Shown here in pieces: positions 8,935 through 19,065 of a stretch of 64,000 bases of DNA. Made by a program: the position numbers and the translations under genes. Source of the stretch: SAR324 cluster bacterium (GTDB taxonomy: Bacteria > SAR324 > XYD2-FULL-50-16); NCBI GenBank assembly GCA_028282885.1, contig JANQGX010000079.1:62001-126000 (forward strand). Reading direction: 5' to 3'. The notes beneath the pieces were generated by a model. It was not told the DNA's origin. It ran no database searches and saw only the letters and a program-made list of their open reading frames with translations. The first letter of the stretch is position 1, and every line of letters begins with the position of its first letter.

Positions 8935-9966
8935 ATGACCAGTTACTTTATTCGCAGGTTGTTATTAGTCATCCCTACCTTCCTCGGCATCACCTTGCTT
9001 GTCTTCGTAATCACTCGTTTTGTTCCCGGCGGGCCGGTAGACAAGATTATTTCCGAGGCGCGGATGATGAGTCAATCTGAAGGTGTCTCTGCTCCCGGTG
9101 GCGAGTCGTTTGAAACGGGATCTCCGTTATCTGAAGAGCAGATAGAAGAGTTAAAGGAATTTTATGGTTTTGATAAACCGGTTTTTGTCAGCTATTTTGA
9201 ATGGTTGAAGAAGGTTCTGGTATTGGATCTGGGGATTTCAACCCGTTACTACGATCCGGTCTGGGAAATCATCAGGGATAAAATGCCGGTATCCATTTAC
9301 TATGGAACGATATCAACCATACTGGTCTACCTGGTCTGCATTCCCCTGGGAATATTAAAGGCTATCAAGCACAAAACCACAATTGATAACACTTCATCAG
9401 TACTGGTTCTGATCGGCTATGCGCTTCCCGGGTTTGTCGTCGCAATCGTTCTTTTTGTCTGGCCTGCGGCAAACTGGAACTGGTTTCCCCTGGGGGGCTT
9501 CGTCAGCGAAGAGTTTGATGATCTGGCGTTTATTGATCAGGTTGGGGATGTGGTTTATCACTCTGTTTTGCCCATGATAGCCTACATGATCGGAAGCTTT
9601 GCCACGATGACATTTCTGATGAAGAATACGCTGATGGACAATCTTTCAGCCGATTATGTGAGAACGGCAATTGCGAAAGGGCTCTCATTCAGATCAGCCG
9701 TATTTAAACATGCTTTCCGAAACAGCATCATTCCCTTGGCAACACATTTCGGAAATAATATTAGTATGTTTCTTGCGGGTTCATTTCTTATTGAGAAAGT
9801 GTTTAATATCGATGGATTAGGATTGCTCGGATTTGAGTCATTGGTGGAAAGGGATTATCCCATTGTCTTGGGAGTTCTTGTGATAACAACAGTGCTGGGG
9901 CTTTTGGGGAACATCTTGTCTGACTTTTGTGTAGCTCTGGTGGACCCCAGGGTGAGGTTTGAATAA
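8935..9966 (+). CDS. yejB: Peptide ABC transporter permease, YejB/OppB type
   Basis: Inner-membrane permease of a peptide importer. It begins with the OppB-type signature (SYFIRRLLLVIPTFLGIT; first membrane helix ~8-29). A long periplasmic loop with an insertion follows (residues ~35-100, acidic/serine-rich), as in YejB, then five more membrane helices. The EAA loop that contacts the ATPase is near YVRTAIAKGLSFRSAVFKHA (residues ~240-260). It is the first gene of a five-gene operon on this strand, and its stop overlaps the start of the next permease. Substrate could be oligopeptide or microcin-C-like. Confidence 0.9.
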   Translation: MTSYFIRRLLLVIPTFLGITLLVFVITRFVPGGPVDKIISEARMMSQSEGVSAPGGESFETGSPLSEEQIEELKEFYGFDKPVFVSYFEWLKKVLVLDLGISTRYYDPVWEIIRDKMPVSIYYGTISTILVYLVCIPLGILKAIKHKTTIDNTSSVLVLIGYALPGFVVAIVLFVWPAANWNWFPLGGFVSEEFDDLAFIDQVGDVVYHSVLPMIAYMIGSFATMTFLMKNTLMDNLSADYVRTAIAKGLSFRSAVFKHAFRNSIIPLATHFGNNISMFLAGSFLIEKVFNIDGLGLLGFESLVERDYPIVLGVLVITTVLGLLGNILSDFCVALVDPRVRFE

Positions 9967-11017
9967 ATCGCTATTGGCCATGAATCCACTTACATTAAAA
10001 AAAATCAGACGATTTAAATCTATCAAAAGAGGATATTACTCATTCATTCTATTTTGTCTTTTGATGCTGATATCCATTTTTGCCGAGCTTTTGATCAACA
10101 ATCGGGCACTAGTTGTATATGATGGGGAGAAGGTTTATTTTCCCACCTATGGCGAGATGATACCGGGCAGGCAGTTCGGGCTGGATTATGATTATGAGAC
10201 GAACTATCGGGAGTTGCAATTAGCCTATCAGAAGAGTGACGGGCCTGAATTTGTCATACTGCCTCCAGTACCCTACGACGCCTATGAAATCGACCTTAAG
10301 GACGGAAGATTTCCACCTTATCCGCCATCGTTTGCGGACCGCCACTACCTGGGAACTGATGTAATCGGAAGAGACATAATAGCAAGGCTGGTATACGGAT
10401 TTCGGATTTGTATGGCATTTTCTCTGTTGTTACTGGTGATGAATTTTACGATCGGAATCACCCTTGGTTGCATTATGGGGTATTTTGGAGGAAAGTTCGA
10501 TCTCTTGTTTCAGAGGATTATTGAAATTTGGTCTGCGGTTCCCTTTTTATACATTATCATGATTATCTCGTCCGTCATCATTCCAAATCTTCTGATGCTG
10601 GTATTAATTTCTGTACTCTTCGGTTGGATGGGATTGACCTGGTATGTGAGAACAACAACATACAAAGAACGGGCGAGAGAATATGTGTTGGCGGCCAAGA
10701 CTTTGGGTGCTTCAAACAGCCGAATTATTTTTCACCATATTCTGCCCAATTCGATATCATTAATAATCACCTTTGTCCCCTTTTCAGTTGCCGGTGGGAT
10801 AAGTGCGTTGACTGCCCTGGATTATCTAGGCTTCGGCTTACCTGCGCCAACGCCAAGCTGGGGGGATTTACTACAACAAGGAACAAGCAACCTGCAGGCA
10901 ATCTGGATAATATCATCCATTGTTGCGTCACTAGTTGTTGTTATGGTTAGTATCACTTTTATCGGGGAAGCGATCAGGGAGGGATTTGACCCGAAAATGC
11001 ATTCAACTTTTGAATAG
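9959..11017 (+). CDS. yejE: Peptide ABC transporter permease, YejE/OppC type
   Basis: Second permease of the importer. It has an N-terminal membrane helix (~22-42), a periplasmic domain of ~100 residues unusually rich in Tyr and Asp, then five membrane helices. The EAA loop is at ~REYVLAAKTLGASNSRIIFHH. The large loop before LGTDVIGRDI is typical of YejE. The longest frame starts with TTG at 9959, overlapping the yejB stop by 8 bp, with GGGTGAGG just before it. An ATG at 9980 is the alternative. It forms a heterodimer with the preceding permease. Confidence 0.9.
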   Translation: MNKSLLAMNPLTLKKIRRFKSIKRGYYSFILFCLLMLISIFAELLINNRALVVYDGEKVYFPTYGEMIPGRQFGLDYDYETNYRELQLAYQKSDGPEFVILPPVPYDAYEIDLKDGRFPPYPPSFADRHYLGTDVIGRDIIARLVYGFRICMAFSLLLLVMNFTIGITLGCIMGYFGGKFDLLFQRIIEIWSAVPFLYIIMIISSVIIPNLLMLVLISVLFGWMGLTWYVRTTTYKERAREYVLAAKTLGASNSRIIFHHILPNSISLIITFVPFSVAGGISALTALDYLGFGLPAPTPSWGDLLQQGTSNLQAIWIISSIVASLVVVMVSITFIGEAIREGFDPKMHSTFE

Positions 11018-11076
11018 GTATTGCAGTCGCAATTCTTATGATTCTTGATTAATGAATAAAGACACAGGAGGGCATC

Positions 11077-12876
11077 ATGAAAAAAAGGCACTTCGTAATC
11101 ACATTAGTACTGGGAATCTCTTTGTTTTGGAGCGGGTCTGCTTTTGCAAATGAAACGTTGCCTTCAAATATTCAATGGCTATCCAACGATGATGCGCCAT
11201 TGATCGGTTCACCTGATGCAAAGAAAGGCGGGACTTATCGTTCCTATTTGACTGCTTTTCCGTTGACTGTCCGAACGGTGGGACCGGATGCAAATGCCGG
11301 AGTGCGGGACGCCATCCTGGCAAATCGACTCAGCCTTACCACTATACATAAAAATACCGAAGAGATCATCCCGGAATTGGCAACCCATTGGGCCTATGGG
11401 GAAGATAAAAAAACCATGTATTTCAAGTTGGATAAAAGAGCCATGTGGTCGGACGGAGAAAAGGTAACAGCCGAGGATTATCAATTTACGCTGGATTTCA
11501 TGCGATCCAAAAACATTATCGATCCCTGGTATAACAACTATTACACCGAGGAAATTGACAAGGTGATCATATACGATGACTACACTATTGCTGTTGTTTC
11601 AAAAAAAGCCTTACCGGAGTTGCATTTAAGGGTCACCATCAGTCCAACGCCACGTCATTTTTACAAGGGTTCGGTTCCAAAGGATTTTGTTAAAAAGCAT
11701 AATTGGAAAGTTGTTCCCAATACCGGACCCTACCAGATCTCAAATATTAAAAAAGGGAAGAGTATTACATTCAGCAGAAACAAGGACTGGTGGGCCAAGG
11801 ATTTGAAACGCTACACAGGTCGCTACAATGTGGATAAAGTGATTTACTCCATTATTCGGGAAGAGACTGCGGCATTTGAATACTTCAAAAAAAACAGACT
11901 GGATGCATTCAGCCTCGCACTGCCCTCTTTCTGGCATGAAAAGGCTAAGAATATGGAGGTGTATACAAAAGGCTATGTCAAGAAACTTTGGTTCTATAAC
12001 GATACGCCACGGGTTTCATTCGGTTTTTATCTCAACCAGGATTTGGAGCTTTTTAAGGATAGAAACGTCCGCTATGCTTTTGCCCACTCGATTCATATGA
12101 AGAAGCTTCTGAAAGATGTGCTTAGGGGAGACTATACCAGGCTAGAGCAATCAACTATTGGCTATGGCAAGTACACGAATCCGGATGTCAAGGCCAGAAC
12201 CTATGACATTGAAAAAGTCAAACAATTGTTAACAGAATCCGGTTGGAAGAGAGGTCCCGATGGAATCTGGCAAAAGGGTGGTATGCGTTTTTCTGTCAAA
12301 GTTGTTTATGGTTATAAGGACTATGCAAAATGGCTTGTCGTGCTGAAAGAGGAAGCGAAAAAAGCGGGATTGGAACTGAACCTTCAGTTATTGGATGGAA
12401 GCGCATTTTTGAAAATGGTCTCAGAGAAGAAGCATGAAGCAGCACTGATAGGACTAAGCGCATCGCTGCGTCCCTCATACTGGCAGGTTTATCACTCCGA
12501 TAATGCTCACAAACCTCAAACTAACAATCTGTCTAATACGGATGATCCCGAAATGGATAAACTTATCGATCAATATCGGATCACTACTGAAGAGGATTTA
12601 AGAGTTGAACTGGCACATAAGATTCAGGTCAGAAGCCATGAAATTGGGGGGTTTGTGCCCACATTCGTCCGGGACTATTTCAGGATTGTCTACTGGCGAT
12701 GGTGGCAGTTTCCAAAAGTACCAGCTACCAAGCTTTCTTCAGGGGCTTTTAGTGCATTTGGGACCGGGATTTTCTGGCTTGATCCGGAAATCAGGAAAGA
12801 GACTCTGGCAGCTATGAAAAATGGCGAAACTTTTGAACCGGAACTGATAATTGATAAAACTTTCAAGATAAAATAG
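11077..12876 (+). CDS. yejA: Periplasmic peptide-binding protein, YejA-like (SBP family 5)
   Basis: Extracytoplasmic receptor for the importer. A signal peptide spans ~1-25 (basic start, hydrophobic core, SAFA cleavage site). The mature part has family-5 features: PELATHWAYGEDKKTMYFKL, then WSDGEKVTAEDYQFTLDF, and NTGPYQISNIKKG further on. 599 residues matches YejA rather than the shorter OppA/DppA. ACAGGAGG precedes the ATG. In enterobacteria yejA comes first, but here it is third, after both permeases. Confidence 0.9.
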   Translation: MKKRHFVITLVLGISLFWSGSAFANETLPSNIQWLSNDDAPLIGSPDAKKGGTYRSYLTAFPLTVRTVGPDANAGVRDAILANRLSLTTIHKNTEEIIPELATHWAYGEDKKTMYFKLDKRAMWSDGEKVTAEDYQFTLDFMRSKNIIDPWYNNYYTEEIDKVIIYDDYTIAVVSKKALPELHLRVTISPTPRHFYKGSVPKDFVKKHNWKVVPNTGPYQISNIKKGKSITFSRNKDWWAKDLKRYTGRYNVDKVIYSIIREETAAFEYFKKNRLDAFSLALPSFWHEKAKNMEVYTKGYVKKLWFYNDTPRVSFGFYLNQDLELFKDRNVRYAFAHSIHMKKLLKDVLRGDYTRLEQSTIGYGKYTNPDVKARTYDIEKVKQLLTESGWKRGPDGIWQKGGMRFSVKVVYGYKDYAKWLVVLKEEAKKAGLELNLQLLDGSAFLKMVSEKKHEAALIGLSASLRPSYWQVYHSDNAHKPQTNNLSNTDDPEMDKLIDQYRITTEEDLRVELAHKIQVRSHEIGGFVPTFVRDYFRIVYWRWWQFPKVPATKLSSGAFSAFGTGIFWLDPEIRKETLAAMKNGETFEPELIIDKTFKIK

Positions 12877-12888
12877 GGGATTCACCGG

Positions 12889-13896
12889 GTGCAATCAGGA
12901 CAGGACACTGTAAACGGGCTGAGCCTGAAGGTAGACGGGCTTGTGGTATCTTTTGATACTGAACACGGGATTCTGCGGGCTGTTGATGATATCAGCTTTG
13001 AGGTGAAAAAGGGTAAAACACTAGGTATTGTTGGCGAATCAGGCTGCGGGAAAAGTGTGACCTCTCTTTCTGTTATGCGGTTGTTACCCAAACCTTCGGG
13101 GAGAATAGAGTCCGGAAAGATACTATTCGACGGTGTCAATCTGGTTGAACTATCAGCCGATGAGATGAGATCGATCCGCGGTAAAAGAATCTCCATGATC
13201 TTCCAGGAGCCCATGACGGCCTTGAACCCGGTTCATCGTATCGGAAAACAGATTCAAGAAATTTACCGGCTCCATTTTCCCGGAATGGAACAGCCCGAGG
13301 TCCTTGAAGCTTCAATTCAGATGTTGAGAAAGGTAGGCCTTCCGGAACCGGAGTTAAGACTAAACGAGTACGCACACCAGCAATCGGGAGGAATGCGGCA
13401 ACGAGTCATGATTGCCATGGCGCTGGCCTGCAGCCCGGATCTTCTGATTGCGGATGAACCGACAACAGCCCTGGATGTTACCATACAGGCCCAGATACTG
13501 GCCCTGATGAAGTCCCTCCAGGATGAATCCGGGATGTCCATCATCATCATCACTCATGATCTCGGTATCATTGCGGAGATGTGTGACGATGTGGTGGTAA
13601 TGTATGCCGGTGCTGTTGTTGAAAGCGCACCCGTGATTGAATTGTTTCGATCTCCACGCCATCCTTACACACTTGGTTTGTTGAAATCAATTCCTCGTTT
13701 AACGACACCAGGGAAGCAGAAGTTAAACATTATTGAGGGAATGGTCCCTGGTTTAAAAGACCTGCCGGTTGGATGTCGATTTCAGAATCGATGTCCGTTT
13801 GCATCTGAAAAATGCGAGACAGATAGCCCGCCTGACGAACTAATCAATCCTCAACATCGGGTAGCCTGCCACCATTGGAAGGAGATTGCTGAATAG
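12889..13896 (+). CDS. Peptide ABC transporter ATP-binding protein, OppD-like
   Basis: Cytoplasmic ATPase. Walker A GESGCGKS is at residues ~49-56, the ABC signature is SGGMRQR, and Walker B is LLIADEPTTALDV. The C-terminal oligopeptide-transporter extension ends with the cysteine pattern CRFQNRCPFASEKC, which in this family can bind an iron-sulfur cluster. The start is GTG at 12889, chosen because AGGGGA sits 8 bp upstream and the N-terminus then has normal length. In E. coli Yej both ATPases are fused in YejF; here they are separate genes, as in Opp/Dpp. Confidence 0.93.
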   Translation: MQSGQDTVNGLSLKVDGLVVSFDTEHGILRAVDDISFEVKKGKTLGIVGESGCGKSVTSLSVMRLLPKPSGRIESGKILFDGVNLVELSADEMRSIRGKRISMIFQEPMTALNPVHRIGKQIQEIYRLHFPGMEQPEVLEASIQMLRKVGLPEPELRLNEYAHQQSGGMRQRVMIAMALACSPDLLIADEPTTALDVTIQAQILALMKSLQDESGMSIIIITHDLGIIAEMCDDVVVMYAGAVVESAPVIELFRSPRHPYTLGLLKSIPRLTTPGKQKLNIIEGMVPGLKDLPVGCRFQNRCPFASEKCETDSPPDELINPQHRVACHHWKEIAE

Positions 13897-14886
13897 ATGC
13901 CGGAAGCAATTTTGAAAATTAAGAATCTGAAACAGCATTTTCCTATCTATGGTGGAATCTTCATGAAGAAAATCGGCCGCGTCTATGCTCTGGATGGGGT
14001 CACGCTGGAAGTAAAGAGGGGGGAAACGGTCGGATTGGTTGGTGAATCCGGTTGTGGCAAAACAACCTTGGGGAGAAGTACAATCCGTCTTTATGAGCCG
14101 ACAGACGGTAATATCATCTTTGAAGATCAAGATATTACCAGAATTTCTCAAAAACAGCTCAGACCCCTGAGACGACAGATGCAGATGATTTTTCAAGATC
14201 CATTTGAGTCCCTCAATTCCCGTCATACCGTGGGAGAAATTCTGGAGGAATCCTTCATTATCCACAAAGACGGGACGTCATCCCAAAGAAAAGACAAGGT
14301 TCGTGCTTCACTGGAACGGGTGGGACTCTCTCCTGATACAATTCATCGTTATCCACACGAGTTTTCAGGCGGGCAGAGACAACGAATCGGAATCGCACGT
14401 GCCATATCCCTAAACCCAAGACTGGTTATTTGCGATGAGCCCGTATCCGCCCTTGACGTGTCAATTCAATCACAAATTCTGAACCTGCTATTGTCCCTAC
14501 AGGAAGAATTAGAGTTGACCTATGTATTTATTTCACATGATTTGGCTGTGGTGAAACATATTTCGGATCGCATTGCAGTTATGTATTTGGGGAAAATAGT
14601 CGAATATGCAGATTCGAACTCTATTATCGAACAACCTCATCATCCCTACACCCAGGCCTTGATCTCCGCGATTCCCGTCCCGGATCCTGAAATTAAACGC
14701 ACCAAAGTTATCCTCAGCGGAGATGTTCCCTCTCCCATTCATCCTCCTTCCGGCTGCTGTTTTCATACAAGGTGTCCGGCAGCCAGGAATATCTGTACGA
14801 AGGAAGTTCCGCTCTTGAAAGATTACTCTCCTGATCAGCAACACCAGGTCGCCTGTCATTTCGCCGGTGAGGTAAACCTTGTATAG
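13897..14886 (+). CDS. Peptide ABC transporter ATP-binding protein, OppF-like
   Basis: Second ATPase of the importer, starting directly after the TAG of the first with no gap, so translation is coupled. Walker A GESGCGKT is at ~49-56, the signature is SGGQRQRIGIARA, and Walker B is LVICDEPVSALDVS. The C-terminal family extension has the CCFHTRCPAARNIC cysteine motif. It completes the transporter, after which the operon ends in a 378-bp gap. Confidence 0.93.
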   Translation: MPEAILKIKNLKQHFPIYGGIFMKKIGRVYALDGVTLEVKRGETVGLVGESGCGKTTLGRSTIRLYEPTDGNIIFEDQDITRISQKQLRPLRRQMQMIFQDPFESLNSRHTVGEILEESFIIHKDGTSSQRKDKVRASLERVGLSPDTIHRYPHEFSGGQRQRIGIARAISLNPRLVICDEPVSALDVSIQSQILNLLLSLQEELELTYVFISHDLAVVKHISDRIAVMYLGKIVEYADSNSIIEQPHHPYTQALISAIPVPDPEIKRTKVILSGDVPSPIHPPSGCCFHTRCPAARNICTKEVPLLKDYSPDQQHQVACHFAGEVNLV

Positions 14887-15264
14887 ACCATCAATTGAGA
14901 ACCCTTCGGTGCGCCAGTGATTGCAAATTCAGTTCGTTTTGGTTGTTTGAGATCGATTGATCTTTAAAATTCGGGGAGTATCATATGTCTTGTAAAATCC
15001 GGGTTGCATTCCGATTCAAAATCTTAAAAGATAAATGATTAATTGGCAAAAACGATGGATGCAATTGGTTGATTTTACGTTTATACAACTACTTGTCGTG
15101 ACCCTATCGGTCGGACGGCTTCAGATTAAAGTCCATCAACGACCTATTACCTGATTAAATATGTTTTCGAGCTCGGGATTGCGGGCGATACCCGGAGGAT
15201 TTAATCAGGATATCCACCTGGCCGTACACAATACTGAATTACAAATTTCTAAATCCGGATTTTT
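14887..15264. other. Intergenic region between transporter operon and isoprenyl transferase gene
   Basis: 378 bp. I see no strong hairpin terminator, no ORF and no recognisable promoter. Confidence 0.5.
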
Positions 15265-16029
15265 ATGCAGCTAGGCTCAATTGTTTACCGCCTTTATGAG
15301 CGGGTTTTATGGGGACAAATAAAGGAAGGACCGAACCCGCAACATATCGGGGTGATCCTGGACGGAAACAGAAGATATGCCCGTGAAAAGGGGATGATGG
15401 AGACAAAAGGGCATGTCTTCGGAGCAGACAAGGTCGAGGATCTCCTTCGCTGGTGCTGGAAGCTAAACATCAAAATCGTAACGCTTTATGCTTTTTCCAC
15501 TGAAAATTTCTCCAGGAGTGAAGAGGAAGTCAATACATTGATGGATATTCTAGCCAAAAAACTGAAGAAATTTCAGGAGGAGCCAACCATTCAAAAAAAT
15601 CGTGTTCGTATCAGGGTAATTGGCCGTAAGGAATATCTGTCCGAAGGGCTAAACAAGGAAATTGCCAGGGCAGAAGAACAGACCAAAGATCATGACCAAT
15701 TCCATCTCAACATTGCCATCAGTTATGGCGGGCGGGCAGAGATTGTTGACGCTGTGAAAAAAATTGCGGACCAGATTGAGAAAAAAGAACTCTCGATTGG
15801 TGACATCAACGAAGAGCTGCTGGCAAAGAATTTATATACGGAGGGAATTCCCGATCCGGATCTTATCATTCGCACATCAGGTGAAGAGCGGCTCAGCGGA
15901 TTTTTGCTCTGGCAGAGTGCCTATTCCGAACTCTATTTCACCGAGGTGTATTGGCCGGCCTTTCGCATGATCGATTTCTGGAGAGCCATTCGCATCTATC
16001 AGCAGAGAGAGAGAAGATACGGCAAATAA
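15265..16029 (+). CDS. uppS: Isoprenyl (cis-polyprenyl) transferase, UppS family
   Basis: Condenses isopentenyl diphosphate onto an allylic primer. In bacteria the usual product is undecaprenyl diphosphate, the carrier for cell-wall glycans. The active-site motif is LDGNRRYAREKG (Asp33, Asn35, Arg37), then YAFSTENFSRS, then PDPDLIIRTSGEERLSGFLLW and SELYFTEVYWP. Most bacterial enzymes read DGNGRWA, whereas DGNRR is more usual in archaeal, eukaryotic and some actinobacterial enzymes; the catalytic residues are kept. The N-terminus carries ~25 residues before the core. No strong ribosome binding site. It converges with hpt, with only 5 bp between the stops. Confidence 0.9.
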   Translation: MQLGSIVYRLYERVLWGQIKEGPNPQHIGVILDGNRRYAREKGMMETKGHVFGADKVEDLLRWCWKLNIKIVTLYAFSTENFSRSEEEVNTLMDILAKKLKKFQEEPTIQKNRVRIRVIGRKEYLSEGLNKEIARAEEQTKDHDQFHLNIAISYGGRAEIVDAVKKIADQIEKKELSIGDINEELLAKNLYTEGIPDPDLIIRTSGEERLSGFLLWQSAYSELYFTEVYWPAFRMIDFWRAIRIYQQRERRYGK

Positions 16030-16034
16030 TCTAT

Positions 16035-16544
16035 CTAGCCTGTCATCTCGGCTATATAAGGCAGGTGTCTGTACTTCTGGTCCAGGTCCAGTCCATATCC
16101 AATCACGAACTTATCCTCGATTGAAAATCCCACATACTTGATATCAACCTGTTTGATGCGGCGGCTAGGTTTGCTAAGCAGAGAGCAGGTCTCCAATGAC
16201 TTTGGATTTCTGCTTTTAAGAACTTCCAGTATTTTGGTTAACGTCAATCCGGTATCGACGATATCTTCAACAATCAAGACATTGCGGTCATGAATATTTT
16301 CCGCTAAATCTTTGAAAATCCTTACCTCACCTGAGGTTTCCATTCCCTGATAGCTGGAGACCACCATAAAATCAACGATCACGTTACCATCGATGGCCCT
16401 GGCCAGATCGGCTGCAAACATGAAAGACCCCCTCAGCAGAACCACCATTACAATCTCTTCTCCTTTGTATTTTTCCGATATCTCTTCTCCCAATTGAGCG
16501 ATTCTCTCCTTTATCTGCAATTCTGAAATAAAAACTTTATACAT
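16035..16544 (-). CDS. hpt: Hypoxanthine phosphoribosyltransferase
   Basis: Purine salvage enzyme joining hypoxanthine or guanine to PRPP in the cytoplasm. Flexible-loop residues SSYQGMETSGEV lie at ~63-74, and the PRPP-binding loop VEDIVDTGLTL at ~92-102, with KPSRR and DKFVIGYGLD in the purine site. 169 residues is typical. It lies 138 bp downstream of uvrB on the same strand and converges with the isoprenyl transferase gene. Confidence 0.95.
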   Translation of the reverse strand: MYKVFISELQIKERIAQLGEEISEKYKGEEIVMVVLLRGSFMFAADLARAIDGNVIVDFMVVSSYQGMETSGEVRIFKDLAENIHDRNVLIVEDIVDTGLTLTKILEVLKSRNPKSLETCSLLSKPSRRIKQVDIKYVGFSIEDKFVIGYGLDLDQKYRHLPYIAEMTG

Positions 16545-16682
16545 TGCTTTTCCCGGTTATTGGTTTAAATAATCTTGGTTTGAAAATGTCACAAGACTCA
16601 CAACGAGTAAATTGTTACCAATGGTCAAATCGATTTACCTTTTTCAAAATGAGCGGAAATCAGCTTTGCCGTTTTGTTCGAA

Positions 16683-18659
16683 TCAGATTCCCAGGTCCGT
16701 TTTTCTCCAGTGGTATATTTCATCTCTCAATTCAGCGGCTTTCTCGAAATTGAGGTCTTTTGCCGCCTGTCTCATCTCTCGTTCCAGTTTTTTGACGTGT
16801 TTCAGGATGTCCTTCGGTCTTTTTCTATAGTCGGCGGATTTTTCAGCCACAAGATCCTGCTTCTCCTGAATCATTTTCTGCTGGATCTTTTTGACGATGG
16901 TTTTGGGGACAATATTGTGCTCTTCATTGAATGCCTGTTGGATTTTACGGCGTCGATTTGTCTCATCAATGGTCTGCTTCATGGATTGAGTGATGGTGTC
17001 TGCAAACATGATCACCCGACCATTGACATTTCTGGAAGCTCGTCCACAGGTTTGAAGCAGAGACCTGTAGGATCGTAAATATCCCTCTTTGTCCGCATCA
17101 AATATGGCGATCAGGCTCACCTCGGGAATATCCAGGCCTTCTCGCAGCAGGTTAATCCCAATCAGAACATCAAACTCTCCCAGCCTGAGATCCCTAATGA
17201 TTTCCGATCTCTCCAGGGTGTCGATATCAGAGTGCATATACTTGACCCGAACATCCAGGTCTGCATAGTATTCCGTCAAATCCTCGGCCATGCGCTTGGT
17301 AAGCGTGGTGATCAAAACTCTTTCCCCTTTTTCAACCACCATGCGGATTTCGGAATACACCTCATCAACCTGCCCCTTGGTCGGTCTGATTTCAATTTCA
17401 GGATCAATTAATCCGGTTGGCCTGATAATCTGTTCCACGACCTTCTTTTTGGTCTTGTCCAGCTCGATATCACCCGGAGTCGCCGACACGTATATCACCT
17501 GGTTGATCAGTTTATCAAATTCCTCATATTTCAAGGGGCGGTTATCAACGGCTGAAGGCAGACGGAATCCGTGTTCCACCAAAGTGGACTTTCTGGAATA
17601 GTCCCCTTTGTACATGCCGATTACCTGGGGAAGACTGACATGGCTCTCATCAATGAAGAAAAGGGCATCCCTGGGGAAATAGTCAATCAGGGTCGGCGGT
17701 GGTTCACCGGCATCTCTTCGGTTGAAAATTCGGGAGTAGTTTTCAATCCCTGAACAGCGACCTGTTTCCTCCAGCATCTCCAGGTCGTATTCGGTTCTTT
17801 GTTGCAATCGCTGGTACTCGACCAGTTTGTTTTGACTGTGCAGTTCTGTCAGTCTTTCCTCCAATTCGGCTCGAATCAACCGCAGGGTCTCCGGCATTGT
17901 GTCTTCTGGTGTGACATAGTGACTACCAGGATAAATGGCAATCTTGGTGAGATTATCGAGAGTCTTACCGGTCAAAGGATCGATTTTAAGAATTGTCTCT
18001 ACCTCATCACCAAACATCTCAATTCGAATCGCGTAGTCGTCGTATGCAGGGTAAACCTCTATGGTATCGCCTCGAACGCGAAAAGTGCCACGATGAAAAT
18101 CCAAATCATTTCTGGTGTATTGAATATCAACCAGCTTCTTGAGAATTTCGCTGCGCTCCTGCTCTTCCCCGGTCATTATGTAGAGAAGCATGCCTTTGTA
18201 GGCTTCCGGAGATCCAAGGCCGTAGATGCATGATACACTGGAGATAATAATGACATCTTCCCTTTCGAATAGGGAACGGGTGGCTGAGAGTCGCATTTTG
18301 TCGAGATCGTCATTGATAGAGGTGTCTTTTTCAATGAAGACATCGGTTCTGGGGACATAGGCCTCGGGTTGGTAGTAGTCATAATAGCTGACGAAATACT
18401 CCACGGCATTTTCCGGGAAAAACTCTTTGAACTCGTTGTAGAGCTGGGCCGCCAGGGTTTTGTTGTGGGTCATGATCAGCGTGGGTCTGTTGAACTGTTG
18501 GATCACGTTTGCCATGGTGAAGGTCTTCCCTGACCCCGTGACACCCAATAACACCTGGTATTTTTCCTTATTGTTCAGTCCCTGCAGTAGTTTTTCTATG
18601 GCTCTGCTTTGGTCACCGGAGGGTTTGAATGGGGTGGTCAGGTTAAAGCGGTGATTCAT
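16683..18659 (-). CDS. uvrB: Excinuclease ABC subunit B
   Basis: DNA damage verification helicase-like subunit of nucleotide excision repair. It has Walker A GVTGSGKT, the beta-hairpin region [12 protein letters not shown], the DESH box ([11 protein letters not shown]), helicase motifs through GRASRNVNG, and a C-terminal UVR motif (residues ~620-655) that binds UvrC. The frame is open upstream to a TTG at 18725. The ATG at 18659 has GGGAAAG just before it and begins MNHRFNL, which matches where UvrB proteins normally start. Length from there is 658 aa, normal for the family. Confidence 0.96.
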   Translation of the reverse strand: MNHRFNLTTPFKPSGDQSRAIEKLLQGLNNKEKYQVLLGVTGSGKTFTMANVIQQFNRPTLIMTHNKTLAAQLYNEFKEFFPENAVEYFVSYYDYYQPEAYVPRTDVFIEKDTSINDDLDKMRLSATRSLFEREDVIIISSVSCIYGLGSPEAYKGMLLYIMTGEEQERSEILKKLVDIQYTRNDLDFHRGTFRVRGDTIEVYPAYDDYAIRIEMFGDEVETILKIDPLTGKTLDNLTKIAIYPGSHYVTPEDTMPETLRLIRAELEERLTELHSQNKLVEYQRLQQRTEYDLEMLEETGRCSGIENYSRIFNRRDAGEPPPTLIDYFPRDALFFIDESHVSLPQVIGMYKGDYSRKSTLVEHGFRLPSAVDNRPLKYEEFDKLINQVIYVSATPGDIELDKTKKKVVEQIIRPTGLIDPEIEIRPTKGQVDEVYSEIRMVVEKGERVLITTLTKRMAEDLTEYYADLDVRVKYMHSDIDTLERSEIIRDLRLGEFDVLIGINLLREGLDIPEVSLIAIFDADKEGYLRSYRSLLQTCGRASRNVNGRVIMFADTITQSMKQTIDETNRRRKIQQAFNEEHNIVPKTIVKKIQQKMIQEKQDLVAEKSADYRKRPKDILKHVKKLEREMRQAAKDLNFEKAAELRDEIYHWRKTDLGI

Positions 18660-19065
18660 CTTTCCCGTGATGTCTGATTGGGCAAGGCGCCCTGATTTGA
18701 ACATAGCGGTTACATTTTCAGCCAAATAAATATCATACGATTCCGATATCGGCTTTACAAGTTCAAATTCTGTTTGAGGATGCCTCTTGTTGCGAAGCAG
18801 CTTCCTGTTTAACGTTATGAGAAATGGGAGGGTATGGAGAAATAGACTTGTGGAACTCGGGGAATATGACTAATCTGAAATGAAGTTGCAGGTCAAGGCA
18901 GCAAATGTCCCTACCTCTGGATAACCCGGTATAGTCAATCGTTGGCAGAATGAGAATGCGTAGTGCTTTAATCTCAAGGAAACCGCTCCAAAGGATATAC
19001 CGCTTTTCAATCAACTAGGGATTTCAACGGAAACCAGTCTTTCAAAAATCAAATCAATCGAGCCC
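18660..19065. other. Divergent intergenic region uvrB/purH
   Basis: About 400 bp between divergently transcribed genes. A minus-strand frame of 83 codons (18763-19014) has no ribosome binding site or recognisable features, and I do not call it. I see no SOS-type CTGT-N8-ACAG box. Confidence 0.45.

Noticed and set aside
18763-19014. 83-codon ORF upstream of uvrB
   Set aside because: No ribosome binding site, no recognisable domain, and unusual composition in a divergent promoter region.
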